A stretch of 45,049 nt of DNA from Planctomycetota bacterium (GCA_003671075.1 QWPT01000013.1:1-45049); one strand, 5' to 3'; positions 26,517-35,600 are shown, counted from the stretch's first letter. Notes: a model not told the origin generated them from the letters alone. Program-made: numbers and translations.

Positions 26517-27284
26517 ATGCACCAAGTTGACACCGCCTTCCTCCGACGGCTGCGCGCGCGTGATGAGCGCGCGTGGTTTGAACTGTGGGAAGCGTTCGGG
26601 CCCGTGGTGCGCGGAACGCTCTACCGATGGGGTAACGGCCGCCTCGGCGAGGAAACGCTGCGCGACCTGACCCAAGACACGCTCGCGGCGCTCACCGATT
26701 CCATCGAGCGTTTCGATCCGCAACGCGGCGTGCGCTTCTCGACCTGGCTGCTGGCGATCGCCAAGCATGTGCTCGGCGACGAGATGGACCGGCGCTATGC
26801 GTTGAAGCGCGGCGCGGGAAAGCGTGGCGCGAGCCTCGATGATTCGTGGATGGGGCAGTCGCGCGAACCGCAACCCGATGCGATCTATGAGCGCAGGGTG
26901 ATGTCGGCCAAGGTGCACTCCGCCATTCGCTGCGCACAGAAACGCTCGGAATTCGTGCATTTTGAGGCGTATCGCCTGCGCGTGCTCGAGAGCCGCAGCG
27001 GCCGCGAAATCGGCGTGCTGCTTGGCGTGAGCGAGCCGACGGTCACGCGCCACTGCCAGCGGGTGCGCGATGTGCTGCGCGAGGAATTGCGCAACGCCAT
27101 CGAACAATGGAGCTTTACCGAGGACGAGCGCGCCGAGCCGGTACGCGCGGGGCTCGCGGTTGAGGATGCGTTGTTCGATGAAGCGCTCGGCGAAATCTGG
27201 CGCGCGCAAGAAGAGATCCTTGCGCTCGACCTGAGGGCGCAGATGGCGGCGCGCGACCGCGACCCCAAGCGGGGCCAGGCGTGA
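26517..27284 (+). CDS. ECF-type RNA polymerase sigma factor
   Basis: A 255-residue sigma-70 family protein of the extracytoplasmic-function type. Region 2 includes LTQDTLAALTDSIERFDP and FSTWLLAIAKHVLGDEMDRR (about residues 45-90). Region 4 carries the helix-turn-helix EIGVLLGVSEPTVTRHCQRV (about 161-180). A C-terminal extension of about 60 residues beyond region 4 could carry control. No anti-sigma factor gene is next to it; instead its stop overlaps the start of a membrane kinase gene. That matches the planctomycete ECF groups paired with Ser/Thr kinases. A GTG at 26496 would add seven residues; I prefer the ATG, but neither has a good ribosome-binding site. Confidence 0.85.
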   Translation: MHQVDTAFLRRLRARDERAWFELWEAFGPVVRGTLYRWGNGRLGEETLRDLTQDTLAALTDSIERFDPQRGVRFSTWLLAIAKHVLGDEMDRRYALKRGAGKRGASLDDSWMGQSREPQPDAIYERRVMSAKVHSAIRCAQKRSEFVHFEAYRLRVLESRSGREIGVLLGVSEPTVTRHCQRVRDVLREELRNAIEQWSFTEDERAEPVRAGLAVEDALFDEALGEIWRAQEEILALDLRAQMAARDRDPKRGQA

Positions 27285-28882
27285 ACGGAGCTGGCTGGAC
27301 GCTCACCATTCTCGGCGTGATTGCTGCCAGCGCGGCGCTGATCGCCGCCGGACTTGCGGTCGGGCGCCTCGGCATCCTGGGCGGAATCTTCGGCGCGCAC
27401 CTCGCCCGCTGCTTCAAGCAGATTGGCCGCGAGTTCGTGCACTTCATCGGCGCGATGGCCGTCGCCCTGCTGCTTCTACCCATCGCGTTGGCGCGCATGG
27501 TGTTGCTGAAGCCCGCCGCCGCGCGAGAGGCGTTGCAGTCGAGCGGGCGCGAGTTGCGAAACGCGTTCATCGCGCTGTACGCGCTGCTGGTGGTGCAACC
27601 TCTGCGACTCCTTGGACTGCGCGCAGTGCTCAGCTACATCGAATCGCGCTTGCCCGCGGCGATGACCGGCACCGATGCGACACTCGATCACCAGAACGGT
27701 TCGCCGCGCAGCGCACGGGCCGAGTTTGTTGGCTACACGGTTCTGCGCGAACTGCAACGCGGCGGCTCGGGCGCGCGGCTCTATGTGTGCGAGCCCGACG
27801 CGCGCACGCGCATCAAGATCGGCATCGCCGACGGCTATGTGGTGATCAAGAGTTTTGACTTCGACGACGGCACCCGACTTGCCGAAATTCTGCGGGAATC
27901 ACGCTCGCTCGATGCCGCGCGCAAACTCGGACTTGTGCTCGACCACGACAGTTCGGAGCGGCGGTTTCACTATGTGATGCGCTACTACGAGGGTTTAGAC
28001 CTCGGCAAATTCACTCGGCGGCTGCACGAAACCGCCGGCGCCGATGGCCTCGATCGCGAGCGCTTGGTGATGGTGACGGCGCTGGTGCGCGACCTGGTGG
28101 CAACGCTGCGCGACTGGCATGCGGCGGGCCTTTGGCACAAAGATGTGAAGCCGGAGAATGTGATCGTTCTCGACGGGCGCGCAACGCTCATCGACCTCGG
28201 TCTGGTGACGCCGCTCGCGTCACAGATGACGCTGACCACGCACGGAACTGAGTATTTTCGCGATCCAGAACTGGTGCGCGAGGCTCTGCGCGGAGCACGA
28301 GTGTCGGAGGTCGACGCCGCGCGCTTTGACATCTACGGAGCGGGCGCGGTGCTGCACTTCGTTCTCGAAGGAACCTTCCCCGCCCACGGCGTTCTGAGCG
28401 GATTTCGCAAGCCCAGCCCCGAGAGCCTGCGCTGGATCGCTCGGCGTGCGATGGCGGATTTTCAACGGCGCTACGGCAGCGCCGAGGAGATGCTGCGTGA
28501 CCTCGACAGCGCCATCGCTGGCGGCGATCCATCGGCGGTGCGGCCAGCGGATCTCCCTTCCATGGCGCAACAGCGCGCCGATGACGCGCAAATCGAGCAT
28601 ATTGCGGCGATTTCCGCCGCCGCCGAAGCAGCGCCGCTCTCACCGCCAATCTCTCCGCCGCCACCGCCAGACTCGCGCACCAACGAACGGCTGAGGATCC
28701 GCGTGACTGATTGGTGGAGAGGAACCTACGAAATGGTTTCGGTGCGACCGTTGCCCGCGGCGATTCCCGCGCAGCAAAAGCGTGGAATCGGTCCGCCGCT
28801 CGCGGTGCTGGTGGCGGCGTTGTTCGCACTCGCAGTGATCGCAGTGATCTGGGCTTGGCTCGGCGCGAGCATCGCCACCTAA
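27281..28882 (+). CDS. Membrane-anchored Hanks-type Ser/Thr protein kinase
   Basis: A 533-residue protein. Two or three hydrophobic segments lie at the N-terminus (about residues 6-33, 50-72 and 88-108), the kinase domain at about 145-425, then a Pro-rich linker and a C-terminal transmembrane helix (about 507-529). Kinase residues are Lys190 (VVIKSF), the catalytic loop HKDVKPEN (286-293, Asp288) and metal-binding DLG (305-307). All three key residues are kept, so activity is likely, though HKD replaces HRD and DLG replaces DFG. No large extracellular sensor is present. The GTG start overlaps the sigma factor stop (GTGA), so the two are co-translated. I infer that it phosphorylates or otherwise controls the sigma factor. 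Confidence 0.85.
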   Translation: MNGAGWTLTILGVIAASAALIAAGLAVGRLGILGGIFGAHLARCFKQIGREFVHFIGAMAVALLLLPIALARMVLLKPAAAREALQSSGRELRNAFIALYALLVVQPLRLLGLRAVLSYIESRLPAAMTGTDATLDHQNGSPRSARAEFVGYTVLRELQRGGSGARLYVCEPDARTRIKIGIADGYVVIKSFDFDDGTRLAEILRESRSLDAARKLGLVLDHDSSERRFHYVMRYYEGLDLGKFTRRLHETAGADGLDRERLVMVTALVRDLVATLRDWHAAGLWHKDVKPENVIVLDGRATLIDLGLVTPLASQMTLTTHGTEYFRDPELVREALRGARVSEVDAARFDIYGAGAVLHFVLEGTFPAHGVLSGFRKPSPESLRWIARRAMADFQRRYGSAEEMLRDLDSAIAGGDPSAVRPADLPSMAQQRADDAQIEHIAAISAAAEAAPLSPPISPPPPPDSRTNERLRIRVTDWWRGTYEMVSVRPLPAAIPAQQKRGIGPPLAVLVAALFALAVIAVIWAWLGASIAT

Positions 28883-28908
28883 GCGTTCGATGCCTGTTCC
28901 ATGAGCGT

Positions 28909-29796
28909 TCAGCGCCCGTTGGTAGGGAAATCCCAACGCTCGCCCGGCGTGTACGCCAAGAGTTCGTACAGCTCCTTGCGGTTCTGCATGGAACTGAGCG
29001 CGCCGTGAAACCCGCCATCCTTCTTCAGCGCGGCAAGACCGTCCTCGACGCTACGCATGGCGATGCGCATCAGCGAAAGCGGATAGATCACAATCGACAC
29101 GCCGAGCGCGCTGAATTCATCGCGGGTGATGGGCTCGGTCTTGCCGAACTCAGTCATGTTGGCGAGGGTCTTGCCGGGCGATGCTTTCATGAATCGCGCG
29201 AACTCATCGCCGTCGTGCAGACCTTCGGGAAAGATCACATCGGCGCCGGCTTCGCGATACAGGTTTGCGCGCAGAATCATGTCTTCGAACCCCGTCACAT
29301 GCCGCGCGTCGGTGCGGGCGATGATGACAAAGTCCTTGGAATCGCGGTGATATGCCATCGCGGCGATCTTGTCGGCCATCTCGTGCGCTTCGATGAGATC
29401 CTTGCCATCGAGGTGGCCGCATCGCTTGGGGAACACCTGGTCTTCAATATGAAGCGCCGCTGCGCCCGAGCGTTCGTACTCGACGACGGTGCGTACGCAG
29501 CACTCGACCTCGCCGTAACCGGTGTCGGCGTCGGCGATCACGGGAATGCCGGCGGCGTCGCTGATTTCGCGGATGGTGCGGCACATCTCCGTCAGAGTGA
29601 TGAGCCCGATGTCGGGATAGCCCGCGACATTCGCCGTTGCGCCGCCGGAAATGTAAGTTGCATCGAAGCCCGCGCGTGCAACTGCGCGCGCGACCAACGC
29701 GTTGAACGCGCCGGGGACAAACACGGTGCCGCGATCCATCGATGCTCGAAGGCGCGCGCCTTGGTGCAGAACGGCCGGGCGATGCAGATTGCTCAT
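28909..29796 (-). CDS. prpB: 2-methylisocitrate lyase / isocitrate lyase family protein
   Basis: A 295-residue TIM-barrel enzyme of the PEP mutase/isocitrate lyase superfamily. The catalytic Cys126 is in KRCGH, the lyase signature, and Mg-binding acids lie in ADADTGYG (89-96) and HIEDQ (116-120). Size and motif fit PrpB, which splits 2-methylisocitrate into pyruvate and succinate in propionate breakdown; related enzymes cleave dimethylmalate or oxaloacetate. No prpC or prpD is adjacent, so the assignment to the methylcitrate cycle is moderate. The ATG at 29796 is chosen because TACATT lies 6 bases upstream. Confidence 0.85.
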   Translation of the reverse strand: MSNLHRPAVLHQGARLRASMDRGTVFVPGAFNALVARAVARAGFDATYISGGATANVAGYPDIGLITLTEMCRTIREISDAAGIPVIADADTGYGEVECCVRTVVEYERSGAAALHIEDQVFPKRCGHLDGKDLIEAHEMADKIAAMAYHRDSKDFVIIARTDARHVTGFEDMILRANLYREAGADVIFPEGLHDGDEFARFMKASPGKTLANMTEFGKTEPITRDEFSALGVSIVIYPLSLMRIAMRSVEDGLAALKKDGGFHGALSSMQNRKELYELLAYTPGERWDFPTNGR

Positions 29797-29802
29797 GAGG
29801 GG

Positions 29803-29808
29803 AATGTA
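29803..29808 (-). promoter_or_regulatory. Candidate -10 box of the prpB-like gene
   Basis: TACATT on the minus strand, 6 bases before the ATG, without a Shine-Dalgarno sequence. It lies in the short gap after the SpoIID gene. Confidence 0.5.
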
Positions 29809-29830
29809 GCGCCACCGATGTCGACGGCGT

Positions 29831-31333
29831 TTAGCTGTAGGCGCTGACAAGTTTGGCGCTGGGGTAGTACTTGGCCAGGATCGCGGCCGCCTTCACGCCC
29901 GATTTGGCCATTGCCTCGGAGCCGTACTGGCAAAGTCCGACCCCGTGGCCATAGCCGCATCCCTTGAGCAGCAACTCGCCGCCGCGCACGGTCGGGTCAA
30001 AGTACGCGCTCTTCACTCGTTGATTCAGCGGCTTTTTTGCCGAGGGATTCGAGGGATCTGCGCTGAGCGCCCAGCGCAGTCGCTCGGCGGGAAGCTCGCA
30101 CTTCCATCCCTTGTTGTCCTCGATGCTCACCCGCACCGGCCGCCCCTGCTCGTTGCGCGCGGTGATCTGAACCTTCTTGACCTCGCCCATGCGCGCGAGC
30201 GATGGGTAGCCTTCGAGTTGCGCCCACCGCGGAAGGACGCGGGAAATCGCGGGAACCGCGAGCGTCATCTCCCACTTGGCGTGCTTGGATGACTTCGTGC
30301 AGGCGCAGCCCTTGTGACCGCTGTCGGCGCGCAAGGGCGCAATATCGTGGCGAATCTCGCTGGAAATCGTGTCTTGCGCGCTGGCGCGCGCGCCGCCGCA
30401 GCAACTCGAGTAGTACGCCGGCACAACGCGCCCATCAAACACCAGCATCTGCCCCGCGGTATCGCGCACGGCATCGAGGCTCTTCTGATGCGTTGTCGTG
30501 CCGACCCACGCCTGGCTGCGCTCATCGGCGACCACATCGTAATGGCGGCGCGAACGCCAGATCGCCATCTCGCAAACGCCGTAACTGCGCGCGGCAATCG
30601 CCTGCGCGCGATGAGTTTCAACGCCCCATCCGTTGATGAGTTCCTTGGCAATGACGCCCGAGAGATACGTCTCCATCGGAACTTCATGAACGACATCGAA
30701 GCACGCGTCGGTGGGCACGAGGCGCAACGAGCCCGGCCAGAGGTTGCCGTTGATCTTGATGTGCTGCGCCTCGTTGGAGAGGCAGGTCACCTCGAGCGTG
30801 CCGCGCGATGGATAGTCGACCACGCGCGCCGCGCGAGTTCCCACCGCCTCAGTCACCTTCCACTTGCCGCCGACCCAGCGCAGCTCCACCGGTCCCTGCA
30901 CGAGCAGACCGCCGACGCCGTTGCCCTTCTCGACAATCCAAACCTTCGGCCCCTGCCCCTCAACGGTGACGAATGGCTTGGCTGGCGCAATCTCGCCCGT
31001 CTTGATCCGAATCGCTGGCTCCTTGGTGGGCGGCTCAGGACGATCGATCGATGGCGGCTTCTCTTGGCCTTCAGTTGGCTGCTGTGTGGGCTTGGTTGGC
31101 GCGCTCGGCGGCGGCGACGCATCGGGCGCGCCGTTCATCCCCGCGGGATTCTGCCCAGATCGCGTGCCACCGCCAGGAACGGTGGTGTTGCGCGGCGGGC
31201 GCATTCCTTGAGGCGTGTCGCAGCCGAGTCCCATGAAGGAAACCGATGCAACAGCGACAACCGCGCCAGCGGCAGCGACTGCGGAAGCGAGAAGAAACAC
31301 ACGCCGATTTCTGTCGAAGGCCTGCGAGTCCAT
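29831..31333 (-). CDS. SpoIID/LytB-domain protein, Tat-like signal
   Basis: A 500-residue protein. The N-terminus NRRVFLLASAVAAAG resembles a twin-arginine signal and is followed by a Cys that could be lipidated (FMGLGC). A Pro/Thr/Gly-rich linker spans about 40-105. The SpoIID domain follows, with VPMETYLSGVIAKE, AQAIAARSYGVCEM, the Cys-containing YYSSCCGGARASAQD, and the C-terminal GCGYGHGVGLCQYGSEAMA. SpoIID cleaves glycan strands whose stem peptides have been removed, during spore formation in firmicutes; in planctomycetes it presumably acts on their thin peptidoglycan. Ends 34 bases upstream of prpB but that gene appears to have its own promoter. Confidence 0.87.
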   Translation of the reverse strand: MDSQAFDRNRRVFLLASAVAAAGAVVAVASVSFMGLGCDTPQGMRPPRNTTVPGGGTRSGQNPAGMNGAPDASPPPSAPTKPTQQPTEGQEKPPSIDRPEPPTKEPAIRIKTGEIAPAKPFVTVEGQGPKVWIVEKGNGVGGLLVQGPVELRWVGGKWKVTEAVGTRAARVVDYPSRGTLEVTCLSNEAQHIKINGNLWPGSLRLVPTDACFDVVHEVPMETYLSGVIAKELINGWGVETHRAQAIAARSYGVCEMAIWRSRRHYDVVADERSQAWVGTTTHQKSLDAVRDTAGQMLVFDGRVVPAYYSSCCGGARASAQDTISSEIRHDIAPLRADSGHKGCACTKSSKHAKWEMTLAVPAISRVLPRWAQLEGYPSLARMGEVKKVQITARNEQGRPVRVSIEDNKGWKCELPAERLRWALSADPSNPSAKKPLNQRVKSAYFDPTVRGGELLLKGCGYGHGVGLCQYGSEAMAKSGVKAAAILAKYYPSAKLVSAYS

Positions 31334-31386
31334 GCAGCACCCTTTCGATTGTTGCGGAGGCGCGGTGTGCGCGATCCGATCCGACC

Positions 31387-32307
31387 TTAGCTCAGCTGCC
31401 GCAGCGACAATCCGTTCTGCTGCAGACGCTCACGAATCTCGTGCAGGCTGGTGGCGCCGAAGTTCTTCACGCCCATGAGCTCGGCCTCAGTGCGCGAAGC
31501 GAGTTCGCCGAGAGTTGCGATGCTGAGGAGCTGAAGAGCCTTGCGGGCGCGCACCGAAAGTTCCAGTGCAGAGATCGGCTTGTTGAGCACGGCCTCTGGA
31601 ACCATCGCCTTCAGCTCGTCGAGGATGTCCTTGCGAACACCGGGGCGACCGCCTGGACCCTCAAGGCCTTGACCGAGGCGCAGTCCCTTGGACTGAAGCA
31701 TTGCCTTGATTTCAACAAGCGACTGCTCGCCGAAATTCTTGTAGCTGAGCAACTCAGCCTCGGTGATCTTGAGAAGGTCGCCGAGCGTGCGAATCTGCAT
31801 CTTCTTGAGGCAATTGCGCGCGCGAACCGAGAGTTCGAAGTCGGTGACTGGCGTGTCGAGTATCGCGTTGCCCGGGCCGATGGCGTTGGGCTCGCTGTCA
31901 ACCTTCATGTCCTTGCTCGCCTGCACATCGCGCAAGAAAAGGCGCGCGCGCGGGTGGTTTGGATCGGTGTCGACGACCTGCACGAGCAGACGCTCGGCGC
32001 GACCGTACTCGCCGCGATCCTCGAGGATCACCGCGAGGTTGACCAGCGCGTTGAGGTGCGGCTTCTTGACGCTGGTGATTTCCGTGTACAGCGCAACGCA
32101 CTCGTTCTCTTCGCCGCAGAGGTCGAGGAGATATGCGAGCTTGAAGGTGATGTTCGGATCGTCGCTGAGCTCGCGCGCGGCGCGAAGCTCACGAATGCCG
32201 CCTTCGCGATCGCGGCCCTTCTCGAGGCGTTCCGCCTCAGCGAGGTGCTTCTTGACCACTTCAGGATTCCCAGCCTTGCCACCGATCACCGTGTCGAGTC
32301 CGCTCAT
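31387..32307 (-). CDS. TPR protein with two RNA polymerase alpha C-terminal domains
   Basis: A 306-residue protein. The first 135 residues form TPR-like helical pairs. Two copies of the RNA polymerase alpha C-terminal domain follow, at about 152-212 and 243-303. In the first, VRARNCL keeps Arg162 and Asn165 at the positions of E. coli Arg265 and Asn268, which bind UP-element DNA. In the second, Arg253 is kept but Asn is Lys256. No alpha N-terminal (assembly) domain is present, so it is not the polymerase subunit itself. It may bind A+T-rich promoter DNA, sigma factor or other regulators. The ATG at 32307 is chosen over longer versions because the upstream part is low-quality sequence; a possible -10 TACACT lies at 32380-32385. 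Confidence 0.82.
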   Translation of the reverse strand: MSGLDTVIGGKAGNPEVVKKHLAEAERLEKGRDREGGIRELRAARELSDDPNITFKLAYLLDLCGEENECVALYTEITSVKKPHLNALVNLAVILEDRGEYGRAERLLVQVVDTDPNHPRARLFLRDVQASKDMKVDSEPNAIGPGNAILDTPVTDFELSVRARNCLKKMQIRTLGDLLKITEAELLSYKNFGEQSLVEIKAMLQSKGLRLGQGLEGPGGRPGVRKDILDELKAMVPEAVLNKPISALELSVRARKALQLLSIATLGELASRTEAELMGVKNFGATSLHEIRERLQQNGLSLRQLS

Positions 32308-32457
32308 CGTTCGTGTTCTTTCGGAGAAATGCTGCGCGACGCACCGAGGGCCAACCCTGGGCGCATGCGAAGGGCGTCGAGTGTAGCCGCGGGTCGCCCC
32401 TCGCGCGGGCTTCTCCAAGCCTCGAGTGCGGTCGGGGAGAAATGGCCATCCCATAAC

Positions 32458-33861
32458 CTAGGAGAGCAGATGGAGTCGTCGCCAGCCGCCGCGCTCGAAA
32501 CGCAGCGCAACGAACACCCCGAGGATCACGAGGTACGCCGTTGCCGCGATCCACGGGCCGGTCGACTCGAGCCCGGGAAACACGCGGGTCATCGCGTACC
32601 CGCCCCCCACAATCACCGCCCAGCCGAGCACGGCGGTCACGAGACCAGGGACGAAAGTGTCGCCCGCGCCGCGCAATGCGCCGGTGTAGACGATGCCGAT
32701 GGCGTCAAGAGTCTGAAAGATCGCCGCGCAGATGAAGATTTGCGAGCCAATGGCGCGGATGCGCGCGGCGCTGTCGAGCGGCGTGCTGGCGTCGATGAAG
32801 ACGCCCGTGAGTTCATTGCGAAAGATGACAAAAATCGCCGCGCAACAGGTCATCCACAGAATCGCGATGGCCACCGCCGCGTGCGCCGAACGGGCGGCGC
32901 GGGAGAAGTCGCCCTCGCCCACATGCTTGCCGACCAGGCTGGTTGCCGCGATCGATAGCCCGACCGCTGGCATGAACGAGATGTGCACGAAGCGCATCGC
33001 CGCCCAACCCGCCGTCATGTGCTCGTTGCCGAATCCACCGGCAAGCACGGTCATGAAGATCGCCCAGCAGATCATCTCGTTGCCGAACTGCAGCCCTGCC
33101 GGCCAACCCAGACGCAAGACCTCGCCGATGGCGTGGAAATCCGGCCGCCACGCGCGACGCACCGCGAACGCTCGATTGAGGCGCGCGCCGAGAAACATGC
33201 AGAGCGGAATCAGCGCCTCGACCGCGGTACCGATCGCGGTTCCGATTGCCGAACCAGTGACGCCATAGGCGGGAATGCCTGGAATTCCAGGCAATCCAAG
33301 CTCAGGAAGCCCGCGCTCGCCGAACACAAACACATAGTTGCCGACGAGGTTGACCACATTGCCAGCGATCGCCGCAACGGTGATGACCTTGGGTCGCTGC
33401 AGTCCGAAGAAGAAGTTTGAGAGCGCCTTCGAGCTGATGGTGAAGATGCCCGCGGCGAGCAAGATGCGCGCGTACGAGGTCTCCATTTCAAGCAGGTGCG
33501 CCTCGTGGCCCATGGCGCGGAACATTGGCCCGATCACCAGCGCGAACGGGATCAACACCACAAGCCAATAGCCCAGCGCGACCCACAGCCCCGCCCATCC
33601 GTACCGAGCGATCTCCGCCGTGCGCCCCGCGCCCACGCGCTGAGCAACCAGCGTGTTGACCAGCGTGAGCATGCCGAAGCCAAACGCAATGGAAACCCAC
33701 GACCAACTGCCACCATTGCCTTGCGCCGCCACTTCGAGCGGCCCGAGCACCGACACCATCAGGCTGTCGACGAACTGCATCGACGTGTAGCTGAGCATCG
33801 CAATGACAGTCGGCCATGCCTGCGCCCAAACTTCACGGATGTCGGCGCGGGAGGGAAGCAT
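32458..33861 (-). CDS. MATE family multidrug/Na+ efflux transporter
   Basis: A 467-residue integral membrane protein with 12 predicted helices and the MATE layout of two similar halves: PTVIAMLSYTSMQFVDSLMV in helix 1, NTLVAQRVGAG after helix 2, NFFFGLQRPK, GWPAGLQFGNEM opening the second half, and TGALRGAGDT near the end. MATE proteins export cationic drugs or metabolites using Na+ or H+ gradients. A Gly/Pro/Leu loop (GLPELGLPGIPGIP) links helices 5 and 6. No clear regulator is next to it. It follows nuoG by 50 bases on the same strand. Confidence 0.9.
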   Translation of the reverse strand: MLPSRADIREVWAQAWPTVIAMLSYTSMQFVDSLMVSVLGPLEVAAQGNGGSWSWVSIAFGFGMLTLVNTLVAQRVGAGRTAEIARYGWAGLWVALGYWLVVLIPFALVIGPMFRAMGHEAHLLEMETSYARILLAAGIFTISSKALSNFFFGLQRPKVITVAAIAGNVVNLVGNYVFVFGERGLPELGLPGIPGIPAYGVTGSAIGTAIGTAVEALIPLCMFLGARLNRAFAVRRAWRPDFHAIGEVLRLGWPAGLQFGNEMICWAIFMTVLAGGFGNEHMTAGWAAMRFVHISFMPAVGLSIAATSLVGKHVGEGDFSRAARSAHAAVAIAILWMTCCAAIFVIFRNELTGVFIDASTPLDSAARIRAIGSQIFICAAIFQTLDAIGIVYTGALRGAGDTFVPGLVTAVLGWAVIVGGGYAMTRVFPGLESTGPWIAATAYLVILGVFVALRFERGGWRRLHLLS

Positions 33862-33911
33862 GGGCGGAGGCCGTCAATTTCAAGAGTTCCGACAAACAGC
33901 GAGTGCTGCGC

Positions 33912-35570
33912 TCACAACTCCACCATCTGCATATCGCTTTCCACCGTCTCCGAATGCTCGGGGGCGTGGAGGGCGTTGGACATGGAGTCGAGGCCTGCGA
34001 CCTTCGACATTTCGCTGCGGGTGGTTGCGGGGCAGTAGTCGGCGGCGGGTTTGCCGATGCGCGCGCCGAGGAGATTGAGCGCGATTTGCGCCTCGCTCTT
34101 GGCGTGCTCGATTGGATCGATCGCCTTCTCGAAAGCTTGCAGGCGGCTGTTGGCGTTCTCGAATGATCCGGCCTTCTCGATCCAGACTGCGCCAGGAAGA
34201 ACGACCGACGCCATCGCGGTGACGGCGTTGGCGAGCGTGTCGATGGCGACGACGGTGGTGAGGCCGCTGAGCGCCTTCAACAGGGATGGCGTGACCCAGT
34301 CGCTCGGATAGTTTCCGGTGACGATGGCGGCGGCGAACTTGCCGCTGGCGAGCGCGCTCTCAAATCCTTGCGCGTTGGCGACGGGCTTGCCGCCAGCGAG
34401 CGCTTCGAGCACACGGCGGACGCCGCGCGTATTGGGCGCTTTTTCAGCACGAATCGTGAAGCCGCCCGGGAAAGTCTTGTCTTCACCGAGGAAGGGAACC
34501 GGGCCGATGGCGAGCATCGCCTCGGGGTCAACCTTCAGCGCGTAACGCGCGAGGTGATAGGCGTCTTCGCAGGAGAGCATCGGGCTGACGAGCAGCGCGA
34601 GATTCTTCTTGCTGGCGGTGAGCGCATTCATCGCGCTCTCGACGGCCGCGGTTGCTTCGCGCCAAGCTTCCATCGGCTTGAGCGCGTCGAATGCGGGCTT
34701 GCCCTTGATGGCGGGCATGGTGATGCGCGACTCGGAATGCACGAATTTCCAGCCGTAACGCACTTCGTCGGTGATCCACCACTTGTTGACCGCTTCGTTC
34801 ACGCGCGGCTTGATGCGATACACGCGACCATCGTTGTGCTCGACGGAAATGTTGTCGCCGCTGGCGGTGATGCCGTCGATCGACGGAGTCTTCTTGAGGA
34901 ACCACACGCGCTGCTGGAAGAGGAAGTCCTTGTCGAGAAGCGCGCCCACGGGGCAGAGATCGACAACATTGCCCGCGAGCTCGTTGTTGAGCGCCATGCC
35001 GGGGAAGATGTCGATCTGCTCGGTGGCGCCACGGCCGTCGACCATGAGTTCGTTGGTGCCGGTGACTTCGCGGGTGAAGCGCACGCAGCGGGTGCACATG
35101 ATGCAGCGGTCGCTGTAGAGCAGGATGTTCGGGCCAACATCCTTCTTGGGCTGCTTGTTTTTGGCTTCGGTGAAGCGGCTCTGACCGCGGCCGTACTGGT
35201 AGCTGTAGTCCTGCAGGTGACACTCGCCAGCCTGATCGCACACCGGGCAGTCGACCGGGTGATTGATGAGGAGGAACTCCATGACCGACTTCTGGTTGGC
35301 CACCGCCTTGGGACTGTCGGTGTAGACCACCATGCCCTCACTCGCCGCCTGCTGGCAGGTAGGAACGAGCTTGGGGAACGCCTCGAGCTTGCCGGTCCGA
35401 GGATTCGGGGCCCAAACTTCGCCGAGGCAAATGCGGCAGTTGGCCACCACCGAGAGACCCGGGTGGTAGCAGTAGTGCGGAACCTCAACACCTTGGTCGA
35501 GGGCGGCTTGAAGGATCGTTTGTCCGGGCTTGAAGGCGTGCTTCTTGCCGTTGATCGTGAGCTCTGGCAT
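33912..35570 (-). CDS. nuoG: NADH-quinone oxidoreductase subunit G (NuoG)
   Basis: A 552-residue iron-sulfur subunit of respiratory complex I. Ligands visible: 2Fe-2S Cys34, Cys45, Cys48, Cys72; the His104/Cys108/Cys111/Cys117 cluster (HPVDCPVCDQAGEC); 4Fe-4S Cys156, Cys159, Cys162, Cys206. The rest is a shortened molybdopterin-oxidoreductase-like domain without the N7 cluster cysteines, as in mitochondrial-type NuoG. The normal role is electron transfer from the flavin towards quinone. No other nuo gene is in the window, so it is encoded apart from them. The ATG at 35570 has TACATT 9 bases upstream and no Shine-Dalgarno sequence. Formate dehydrogenase or hydrogenase subunits are less likely because no pterin-ligand Cys is seen. 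Confidence 0.9.
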   Translation of the reverse strand: MPELTINGKKHAFKPGQTILQAALDQGVEVPHYCYHPGLSVVANCRICLGEVWAPNPRTGKLEAFPKLVPTCQQAASEGMVVYTDSPKAVANQKSVMEFLLINHPVDCPVCDQAGECHLQDYSYQYGRGQSRFTEAKNKQPKKDVGPNILLYSDRCIMCTRCVRFTREVTGTNELMVDGRGATEQIDIFPGMALNNELAGNVVDLCPVGALLDKDFLFQQRVWFLKKTPSIDGITASGDNISVEHNDGRVYRIKPRVNEAVNKWWITDEVRYGWKFVHSESRITMPAIKGKPAFDALKPMEAWREATAAVESAMNALTASKKNLALLVSPMLSCEDAYHLARYALKVDPEAMLAIGPVPFLGEDKTFPGGFTIRAEKAPNTRGVRRVLEALAGGKPVANAQGFESALASGKFAAAIVTGNYPSDWVTPSLLKALSGLTTVVAIDTLANAVTAMASVVLPGAVWIEKAGSFENANSRLQAFEKAIDPIEHAKSEAQIALNLLGARIGKPAADYCPATTRSEMSKVAGLDSMSNALHAPEHSETVESDMQMVEL

Positions 35571-35579
35571 AGGGGGCGC

Positions 35580-35585
35580 AATGTA
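35580..35585 (-). promoter_or_regulatory. Candidate -10 box of nuoG
   Basis: TACATT on the minus strand, 9 bases before the ATG, with a C-rich spacer (GCGCCCCCT). It is nearly identical to the dehydrogenase box at 21387-21392. Confidence 0.55.
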
Positions 35586-35600
35586 GCCGAGGCGCGGCGC

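Noticed and set aside
28883-28908. Terminator between the kinase and prpB-like genes
   Set aside because: Only a direct repeat of AGCGTTC is present; no stem can form.
23123-29796. A prpB-prpC methylcitrate operon
   Set aside because: The lyase and the citrate-synthase-like genes are separated by five kb and several unrelated genes on the other strand, and no prpD is seen.
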